Below, in pieces: positions 52,071 to 62,300 of a stretch of 64,000 nt of DNA. A program made the translations under genes and the position numbers. The first letter of the stretch is position 1. Each line of letters opens with the position of its first letter. This DNA is from Cinclus cinclus. Taxonomy: Eukaryota > Chordata > Aves > Passeriformes > Cinclidae. Under the pieces are notes generated by a model that saw only the letters and a program-made list of their open reading frames with translations, was not told the origin of the DNA and did not search any database. The stretch lies in contig NC_085052.1 of assembly GCF_963662255.1 (NCBI RefSeq), positions 6,616,807-6,680,806 on the forward strand. The letters are read 5' to 3'.

Positions 52071-52076
52071 TATTTG
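52071..52076 (-). terminator. ENO4: Candidate ENO4 poly(A) signal
   Basis: TTTATT on the plus strand reads AATAAA on the minus strand, about 1.2 kb past the proposed ENO4 stop. Another candidate is at 51808-51813. If either is used, the two 3' UTRs end within about 1 kb of each other or overlap. Confidence 0.3.
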
Positions 52077-53249
52077 AAACAGTGATAGTATTGAAGGATG
52101 AATGTTCTGAGTTTGTTGGTTTGGCTCTGCATGCAACTGTCTGGTGCTTTTCCTAAAAATAAAATTATAGTAATGAGTGTGGTGGCTTCACATCTATTTT
52201 GGTGGGTTTTGCATGTTTGCTACGAAAATCTTGGACTTGATCTAATTACAGAATTACACACAGTTCATAAACTTGAGGAAATTTGTCTCTCATTGATATT
52301 TTCATTTCTTGGGGGCAGTTGCTTTTGGTTGTTAATTTTTCTCTTAGTTGTCTGTTACACTGAACTTAAAATGCAGAATTTCATATATGTATTTTTTCCT
52401 CGAATTATTGCTGCTGTATGTTCAGATTTTGAAATTATACAAAACCCAAGAGTTTTTAAACAAGTATTTCTTTTACTTAAACTGTTTTGTTACCTAGAAC
52501 ATAAATTTTTTTCTTTAACTTTTCATTGTTGCTTATTAAAAAGACTCCTGACAAGTTTCCCAGACCTTGTGGAATTGACTTGTTACTCAGTGCTGCTGAC
52601 TGGAGCAGGCTTCCTACTGATGCCAGTCACAGCTCTGTGCCCAACATTTGGGGTTTGCACTGATAACATTTGTCTTGAGGGCTACAACTGGAGCAAAATC
52701 TCCTTTGCTGGCTGGATCTCAGAGCAGCAATGAGGGGGTGTGGGGGGATGGAGCAGCATAACAGTCAAGGCCTTTGTTTTTTTGTAGAATGTGGTGTTCT
52801 GTTTGTGTTTGTTTGTTTGGTTTTTTTTACTGTTTGTCAATGGCTTGCTCTTTGTATGGAGATTCTGATTTTTTCAAAACAAACATTTAGTTTTGGACTT
52901 AACACAGCAGTATTTGTTCTGACAATTTGGAAATTGTCAGAAATGCAGCACAAAATTTTGTGGTATTTTCAGTCACTGCTCAGTTAATTTGGTTTCAGCT
53001 GAAGGCAATGGTCCCTAGGAAAAGAGAATTCTAAGAGAATTTCTAAGAAATCTCTTAGAGATATTTAGCTCAACTGCATGAAAATAAGTGGATTTAGGAA
53101 CAGTTAATAGATGAGTTCCCTAGTAAAATGTTTTTTCTTAGAAATTTATCCCAAAGTTAATGTGGATAGCCTAGGTTAGTGTGCTGTTCTCTGGGAGATG
53201 AGCAAGCAGGCTGTGAATCTGCAGGGCTGGCTGAGAGCTGTGGAGGCAG

Positions 53250-53335
53250 CTAATCCTGCTCTGGGGCACGAAGCACATCAGGATGTTCTGGCAGTGATTC
53301 TTCAGCAAAAACAACAAATTCAAGTTTTGCTTCAC
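53250..53335 (-). CDS. ENO4: ENO4 probable last exon
   Basis: Encodes (R)[19 protein letters not shown] and then VLRAPEQD before TAG at 53252-53250. A long pyrimidine tract (about 53337-53370, read on the minus strand) ends in CTATTTCAG, a very strong acceptor. The aromatic/acidic pattern resembles the human ENO4 tail (EEHTFFYFNEEAE) and the phase fits exon g. Similarity is short, so it stays probable. Confidence 0.6.
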
Positions 53336-56300
53336 CTGAAATAGGAGGAAAAAAAAGAAAAAAGAAACAGGTCATGTTTGCTGTAATGAGATTTGTTGTA
53401 ATGTTCTCTGGTGCACACAGATGTTTTGAAAATGCCACATGACGCTTGCAAGACTTGGCACCTTTAAAAGTCTGGTTCTTCCTTAGAAAGGAAGGAACAC
53501 TGATTACAGGATCAGGACGTGGTGCACAACAGCCTGAGCTGGATATTTATTGCAGTTCTTTCTTCACTGATCATCTCACCTTGCTGCCTTACTGTTTTCC
53601 CCCTTCCCTGGTGTTCTTGCCAGAGTTCCATCAGCTGACTGCCTCATCCCTACCTCAAAAAGCCCTGTCCCAGTGCTGATCCCATAACTATCAGTTCGCT
53701 GTTACTGCCACCAGCAGTTTCCCTGGTTTTTTCGCAGCTCTGTGACTCCTTCTCCCCCCTTGTCCCCAGCAGCAGCTCCCGTTTTGCCCCGCACACGCTG
53801 CCCAGCGCCCGGAGCGCCCCAGCCCGCTGTCCCTGCTGTGCTGGGGCTGGGGCTGGAGCTGGGGCTGGGGCTGGAGCTGGGGCTGGGGCTGGGGCTGGAG
53901 CTGGAGATGGGGATGGGGCTGGGGCTGGGGCTGGAGATGGGGATGGGGCTGGGGCTGGAGATGGGGATGGGGCTGGGGCTGGGGCTGGAGCTGGGGCTGG
54001 GGCTGGAGATGGGGATGGGGCTGGGGCTGGGGCTGGAGCTGGGGCTGGGGCTGGAGATGGGGATGGGGCTGGGGCTGGGGCTGGAGCTGGGGCTGGAGCT
54101 GGGGCTGGGGCTGGAGCTGGGGCTGGAGATGGAGCTGGGGCTGGGGCTGGAGCTGGGGCTGGGGCTGGAGCTGGGGCTGGGGCTGGAGCTGGAGCTGGAG
54201 CTGGAGCTGGGGCTGGAGCTGGGGCTGGAGCTGGGGCTCCACCTGGAGCTGGAGCGGGTCACACCGCGCAGGAGGAGCAGGCCTGGCAAACCTCGCAGCG
54301 GGCGCTGCCCAGGGGCAGGGGCAGGGGCAGGGGCAGGCAGTGGCACAGCTCGCCCTGGATGCTCCTGAGCCCGGCGCTGGCCCCTCGGGCGCTCCGGATG
54401 GCCCAGGGTCACCTGCAGCCCTGACCCCGCAGTGCTCGGGCTCTCCGGGCTATTCCCAGCTCTAGCCCAGCCAAACGAGGAGCTTGGCACGCAGCTCAGA
54501 CCTGCTCTCACTATTGCCCTGCTGCTGGTTTAGCCGCTGCATCTTATTTCTGCCAAATGATTAACGGTGTCAGGGATTGTTGCTGTTTCACTTCATCAGA
54601 TATAGGTCTAAATATTTGTCAGACTCGAGAGCCTTTGTTTAGACTATACTGTTTGAGGAGGGAATATATTAATACTGCTGAGACAGTTAAAATTCATAGT
54701 TGTATAATTATCTGTCTTATTTTTGAAAAATGCGTTCTGCAAAACTATTAGCAAAAAAATATAATTCTATGTTTCTGTTTTTTACAATGGTTATTTATAA
54801 AGCTTAGAATATTTTCAATTAAAAAAAATTAAACTACAATCTCTGTTCTATAGTGTGCATGTCAAGCGCTGCTACCCTATGTGTAGAACATTGGAAATTA
54901 TTACAAACAAGAGGGTAAAATGACTTAATTCTGGTTCGTGTTTCCTTTTCTTAGGCATAATACAATTCTTGCAAATCCTTTCCTTCCTTTCTTCCTCTCC
55001 TTGTCCCTCTGTCTCCCCTTCAGACTGCATGTCTTTATTCTGGCTTGATTGATACCTGAGCAAGTGAGAAGTGGCTCTAATGAACTGTTAAGCATTTAAC
55101 TGTGCCTTGGTACAGTATAAAAAGAAGATGCAGATCCTGAAACAGGCAGGCAGATGCATACAAGTGGCAAAGGCTGAATGTGCATCGTCAGCTTGGGGTT
55201 TTCTTGGGTTTTATTTAAGACTTACCCACGCAATTGTAGCTTTCCAAACACATTTTGCTGGAAATGTAACATACAAAAGAAGGCTGTGAAATGAAGTTTT
55301 GTTAGCAATATATGTTTCGGGCCTCGAGGGAGGTGGGGTATTTGGCCTAAAATTCCATTTTGGCAGCTTTTCGACACATTATATGCATGGTTTTTTGTTT
55401 TGCTCCTTTTGCACCGTGGGCTTCAAGACTCCAACCAATTAATTCTGGGAAAAAAAAGCTTAATGTAGGCTACTCCTCAAGAAGGGGTCTATTTTAACAT
55501 TCAGTAAACAGATAATCCATTAGGACAACAATATACATTGTGGCAAGTGCTATCCTAGTTTTTTTTTGTCAGCCCTTATTCATAGCCTTTTGATTCCGCT
55601 TCCCTCCTGGGGTGCAGTTTCAATCATTCTCCCTCCAATCTTTGTGCCCGTATTCATGGCAGGCTGAAAACAAAGTAAGAAAGAAGCTCGTACGCAGCGC
55701 TCCATTCGCGGCCAGCTCCTCCTCTATAGCCAGCAGCCGGTTGTATTTGGCCACCCTTTCTCCTCGGGACAGACCTCCCAACTTGAGGAACCTGGCACCC
55801 AGGCCCACAGCCTGCAACGAGAGAGGGGCCCGTGGTAAAACTCCTCACTTGGGCAAGCCAAGTCGTTCCCAATAATTCAACACGGTATCCTAAGCCTTAT
55901 TTAACACCCTCATCTCTCCGCAGAGAAAAACGGGGAAATAAAACCTCTCAGTGAAAGATCTGCCCGATGCAAACAGTAATTTTCACTGGTATGTGAAACG
56001 ACATTTTATTTGCGAAAGATTAAGCGTAGTAGTGTTAAGGATATTTGCTTAAAATGTTGTTACTACGCAGGAATGTTTTAAGTAACTCTCAGTTTTTTAT
56101 AAACTCATGCAAGCAAATGGATCATACACACTTTTGAATATACTCCCTGCTTTGGCAAATTTCCTGTGTGCTCTCTTTAAATTCAAAAGAATAACCACTC
56201 TCTGTGGGGGGCAAAAAAAAAAAAACAACCCTCTAGAAAAAGCCCATTTTGTAAAATGTTGTTTCTTTCTCAAGCACAAAAAGGCTTTCTCTCTAAAACC

Positions 56301-59300
56301 AGTACATGTTAAAAGCAGTATTTTTGCAATTCTGCAATTGAACAGCTTTCAATACTTACCAGATCCACGAGGCTCTCATCTGAAGATTCTCCATCTGGAC
56401 TTCCCAATATGGTAATATGTCTTTGACCTATATATAACAGGAGGGAACACCTTCATTAGAGTGTATTTTAAATATTTCAGACAGAAAATTGTTTGGACTT
56501 CTCATTATTTTTTACCCTTGGGCTAAATATAAACAGGATAAAAATGCAAACTGTACTAGTTTGCTACATTACCATTCTGTTTTATTTTCAGATGGATAAG
56601 GGAACTTTTAACATCCTGTCCAGGTCTCTGTCTCTCACTGATTTGTCTGATCAGGCTGTGCTATTTATTTTAAATGTGTTCCTCACTATAGTAATGATTT
56701 TTCTTCTCTTCAAAAAAGAATTTACCATCGTGACTGAATGAAATCTTTTAGTTGCTATTTACTCGCTTTGATACAGAGATTCTGGGTGTTTTTAAGGAAC
56801 AAAAGTAAAATGAAGCTATATTAAATTTGTCCATCTATTCCTTGGGTATAAAAATGAATAAAGAAAATGTGATACAGAGAGAAATCTTACATACAAAGCT
56901 GCACAGGCTCTTAATACTTACCACAAAGGCTCAATAATACGTAGTCAATAATCTATCTAAATGCAATTTTAAACAGTTTGTACGTGTCTGAATTTTAAAA
57001 TTATTAATGCTAAAATTATTCAAAATCCAGATGAATTGAACACATCTCTTTAATTTTCTTTAATTCTGATATCTAGCTGCATGACACTTAGCTGCAGTGT
57101 CAAGGGGCACCCATGTCCAAAACATTCACGGTGTATTAACTGACAATAGTTGAATCCTTGACTGCTGTTTTAAGCCCCTTGATGGGGATTTGTGAATCAA
57201 AACTTAAATTTCAGTTTCTTCTGACAAGTGCTTCCTAAATCAGAAGTGTCAATAACTGAATAAAAAAGTGAAATATTTGCAGGTGTGGCTCGTAGGGTTT
57301 GGTTTCAGCCTTTCCCCCTTGTACTCACCATCCAGAATTCCAGTAAGTTCTATGAGGTCTGACACCTTGGTTTGGTTAATGTATTTTAGGACAACACCAC
57401 TGCACGTTGCTATGTTTATGTTTTGGTCAGTTTTGAGTTTGGAAATTTGTGTGGCACCATCTTCAGCAATCAGGTAGCATTTGGAACCAAGGGCACAACA
57501 GATGCTGCTCCACTGTTCTCTGTCCTGCATAAACAAATTGAGCAAACAGTTGGAGTTTTAAAAGCTAAACTGAACGAAAACTCTAATTGAGGAGATAAAA
57601 ATTAAGGAATAATTTGGGTTTAATCCTAAATATGTCCTTCATATAAACATATTGCATTTTATACTGTATTTTAAATCTGTTTCCCTAAGGAAAACATACC
57701 ACTTGTATTTTCCTTGGTTTTAAGACTTTGCTAGGAAACATAAATTTTAATCTGAAATTAATCAATACTATTTTCACAAAATATAGTTTAAATATTTTAA
57801 TTAAATTAAGTGTAGGGGTCTGTTATATTGATTTCCCTTCTGAAATTTATTTCATTTTGATGGAACATAAAATAATTTTTATTGTTTTATCCAAATTACT
57901 CATTTTTGTGTTAATATTTCAAGTGTCATAGTTGTTGGAACATGAAATAATGAACAGGAGACATAGACTCAATGGCAGGACCCATAGGGAACAGCAGAAT
58001 ACAATGCTTTCTTTTCTAGCAAAGCTCCATTTTTCAGGGTCTTTGTCTCTTTATTTTAATGCATTGTCCACATGGTACATGGCCCAGGCTAAATAAAGGA
58101 CAAGGATATGTAAAGAATTTGAAAGAAGAAATTTACTAATTAATTTGCTTGCTTTGTGTCCACAGAATGCAAAGTTCTCACATTAAAAAAAAATAAAAAT
58201 CTCGACTTCATAATTCTGCCGGTGGTTATTCCTGGTCTGTGGATCAGATTTTTGTACTTATGTACTTTGCAATCAACATCAGGGCCACTCCTGTATGGAT
58301 TTCAAGCCTGTGCATAAGAGAAAATGAAGTTTTTGACACCTGAACCAATGTTAAAATTTAATCACCAAAGTGGTCTGGTGTCTGGCAATGAATTATTGAA
58401 TTGGTACCAGAACTAATCCTCAAGGATCTAATTATCAGAGGCAAAGATGTGGCATGGGCAAACCTTGGGAGATTTGGGAGGAGGAGGAGAAGGAGGAGGA
58501 GGAGGAGGAGGAGGAGGAGGAGGAGGAGGAGGAGGAGGAGAGGAGGAGAGGCATTTCCCTTAACTCTGTACTCTATTCCCAACTGCACTTCACTGCTTGC
58601 TGTAATTCACCTGCTGATTCTCATCTTGCAAATATTTTTCTTCCTAAGAATTCTCAAGGAAGTTGCAGCCCTGGCAGGAGTGGGGAATAACCTGGTGTTT
58701 TGGAACATGGTAATTCAGAGATTCAGACTGCAACAACACAGGGAGGCAAGGCTAACCAGAGTGAGGTAATACTCGGTGCAGTTATTCAAAAAAATGAACT
58801 TTTAAAGTTCCAGCTAAGGACAAAATCAGATGCATTTTGCAGTCCATCAGTTTTAGAATTATTGATTCAGGCACTGGGCAGATTCACAGAGCCAACATCA
58901 CTTTGCTTCTCCCTTCAATCACAGTCTTTGTGTTCTCTTCATGGAAATGAAGTCCCTGTATTTATTTTTAAGAAGATAAAAGTGAAATTTGACATCAAGA
59001 ACAAATTTTTATTAAGTTGTGCAACTGCAGAATCTTGGCCTACAATTGTCAGTTCTGCAGCAATTAAGTTTTTATTATTTTTTTAACACATGGAAATTCA
59101 ACTTTATGTATAAATGTGTCTATATAAGGTCATAAAATCTCTTTTATCCATCTACAGTTTGATAACATGCTTAATATTATTGTGCTTTATTGTTGTAGTT
59201 TATTGGCCACACTAATTAACTCCTCTAACTTTGTTCACAGAGGTAAAATACAGGGGGTCTGACCCCCACTTGAATAATTCTGCCAAGCAATGACAGTGAC

Positions 59301-62300
59301 AGGACTTTGGTTATAAATATCCATCACAAAGAACTACAGCAGAAATATATTCTGGTGATTTTTTGGCTCAATATACAACAATGTTCATATTTTTCCCTCT
59401 CTGGCTTAAGATAAGATAAGATAAGACAATGCATTACACATCAATTTTTGTAATACACTTGGATTTTACAACTTCACCTTATAATTTGAATAGTGTACAT
59501 AAAGAAAAAAATATAACAGTGGTTTAGCAAGTAGAATCAGGTAAAAAAGCAAATTCTTGTAATTCTTTAAGGTATGTGTACTGACTATTATGTTCTTGCC
59601 AGGTTTTCCATCAGAAATTATGTCAAAAGTACTGAAAAATTTGGATATTGCCAATAAAATACATTTAAAGAAATTCTTAGATGCATTTTCTAGTGATATT
59701 TTTGTGCTTAAAAACTTGAAAATCAGAAGCTTTGTATTTTACATGTTTTGTAAAAATGAGAAAAGGTCAATGACATGCCACTGAACACTACCATCAGTTT
59801 TTAAATGACTGCACTGTGGTATCTTACCTCTTTTCTTAAGGGATCTATTAATGCAATAATAAAAGGAAAATTATCAATCATTTCCACATACATGGCAACC
59901 ATTTCATCAGGACTTTTGAATGTTCCAGTGAGTATTTCATATTTTCCTTTTTCCTAGAAAGTAAAGTAAAAAGCATAAAAGATAAAGAAAGTAGGACCCT
60001 GAAAAGTAGTGTACACATCTCTGTTAAGGCAGTGGGCTGTGTGTGCTTCAGTCAGGAGGCATTCACTCATCTGCTTCACTCTGAGTTGTCAGCACACTGT
60101 TACAGAAAACTCTGCCTAAAAGGTTCCAGTGGGTTCATGTCGAAGTCTCTGGACAATGCCACTGCCAAAGGAATAGAGATCTATTTCAGCATTTTCTAGG
60201 CAATGCTGCCAGTTTGACACAATTATAGTAATAGCATAAAGTTAGCAATATTTGACATTGTCATTGAATCTTGTGTGAGAAAAATCTCATTTTTCTCTTC
60301 CCCCAAAAAAGGTGACTTTCCCCCTCATTTTCATAAGGAAAATATCGCCGGGGCAAGGAGTGCACCCTCAGTGCTCAAAACCAGGACAGTGCCTTTCCCT
60401 GCCTCTTTCCCCTTCCCAAAAAAAAAAAAAAAAAAAAAAAGGGAGTAGTTTAAAACCAGTCTCATTCTGGGAAGCAGAAGACTGCAGTTTGGGAGGAATT
60501 TTTAGGGCACCCTGTGAAACTGTGCCAGGATATCCACTGCTTCAGTGGCTTTAACAGTTCAAGAACAGAAAGTTACAGAACTACTGGTAATTCAATGGTT
60601 AAGATTTTGCACATTCTGGTATAGGACACAGATGTCACAGCCAGGAGAGCAACTGCTTTCAAAAAAGATATTGGTAATGGAAGCTTTGGCACTACAGAAC
60701 ACCCAAACACACAAAAGCTCATGAGGTACTAAATGGAATGGGAAGTTTCTTTTTCTGCTTAGAGAAAAATCTGATTTATCTTGGAATAAGGAGCAAGAAC
60801 TCTAAGACTTTGTCAGGAGATAAATAGATTTTGTCAAATAAAAACATCAAAAACCTGAAATTAAAAAAATTAACGTTGATGCAATGAGATGGGCAGTAAA
60901 CATGTATATAAACATACCATAGTAAAAATACATGCAAATGTTAGGATAGTTTGAAGAAAACAAGAGATGTAGCTTAATATAATGGACAAACAAACAGATT
61001 CAGGCAGAATTTATAAATGCAAAGATAATTCTGTTTGCTTGATCGCTACCTTAAAAAAATGGAGTTAGAAGTTTGTAGGTGAGTTTGCAACATAATAATA
61101 AATGTTAAAAAACAGCCACATGTATTTTAAAACATAAGAAAATCAAAATTGAGAAATAACTTACATAATCCATTAATTCATGAGCAGCACAATTTATTGC
61201 TAAGTACAAGTCTGTTCCTAGCTCCAGACCTATATTGTTGCAAGCTGTTTCCATCTGGAGTAGCAGTTGTTCTAGGCTATCATATCCTATCGTCAGGCAG
61301 CCTAAGTGTGATATTTTTAAGTTTGGTGGCTGAAAGCAAAACAAAAAGAATCACTTTATTTACACACATATATATTATACATATTTATGAGCTTTTTTCA
61401 TTTGTCATTTCAGTCTGCATTTAGCCATCAAATTATAAATTTGTTCTCAGAAATCTCCTTGGCAGATTTAAGGACAATTCTCTAGGAAAGAGGGATTATC
61501 AAGTGCTAATGAGTAGCTAGCAATAGTCCTTGGAAATAGGTGTAGTCATGCAGATCTCAGCATTGTATGGCTAGTACTGGCTTAAAAAATTATTTTGAAG
61601 GCGCTCTCAACAACCGCTGCGTTGCCATAACTGCTCTGGTGCTAAGGACCTTTGCCACAAAAACATATCCTCCACTTTTAAACAGGCAGCACTCATCAAT
61701 CCTCAACTACAACATTGATATTGACTCTGGGGACTGTTTAAGAAACCTCAAGAATCATCCAAGACTTCTAGAAGGAACAAATTTCACGGAGGGGAAATAC
61801 CTCCAGCCTAGCAGCATGCAGCTCTGTGCTTCAGGGACAGTATTGTTGGACATCAGCCACAAGCAGAGCTGTATTGAGCAAATATTTCACATATTTCCTT
61901 CTGTTGTCAGTTTTTCTGTAGGTTTTCCAAACACTGATTTTTAACTGTAAAGTCTGGGAATTTTGGATTATAAAGATGCAGCAACAGACAGCAAAAAGTG
62001 TTGCAGTCTTCCTGCACTTCAGATAGAGGTTAAATCTGCAGTTTCATGTGGTTTTCAAGATGTCCATATGCTGTGCCTTGTTACATGCTATTAAAAGCAT
62101 TGTTTATCTGTATAAAAACATTTTTCTCTGTCTAGTTTTTACTTCCTTAACCTAGATAAGTTCTTTTTCACTGCCTACTTTGTAATTTCTCCTTTTCCCT
62201 CATTCACAAAAAAGTTCAAACTAACACAGTGCTTTTATCAGTTTCAAATTCAGTTTCACTATTGTCTCCTTTTAGTTTCCTTCTACTGAAATAAATGGAA

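Larger units (their letters stand above)
50858..53249. other. Convergent 3' UTR / intergenic region
   Basis: Holds the 3' ends of SHTN1 and ENO4. It is AT-rich and mostly unique in appearance. It contains the two poly(A) candidates and a 211-codon plus-strand open frame (52098-52733) that I do not recognise. No RNA gene or clear transposon is visible. Confidence 0.6.
53336..55693 (-). other. ENO4: ENO4 last intron, 2.4 kb
   Basis: Left half: GC-rich minisatellite and flank. Right half (about 54540-55600): complex AT-rich sequence without repeats that looks like candidate conserved non-coding DNA. Confidence 0.5.

Noticed and set aside
53691..54511. Long open frames on both strands (Leu-Gly-Glu, Gln-Pro-Leu and Ser-Pro repeat proteins)
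   Set aside because: They are translations of the GGGGCT/GGAGCT hexamer minisatellite. Several frames stay open simply because the unit lacks stops, and the sequence lies in the ENO4 last intron.
58358..58769. Poly-Arg, poly-Glu and poly-Leu open frames
   Set aside because: They arise from the GGA microsatellite in three frames.
61567..61944. 125-codon plus-strand frame in ENO4 intron
   Set aside because: No recognisable homology and antisense to ENO4; length is compatible with chance.
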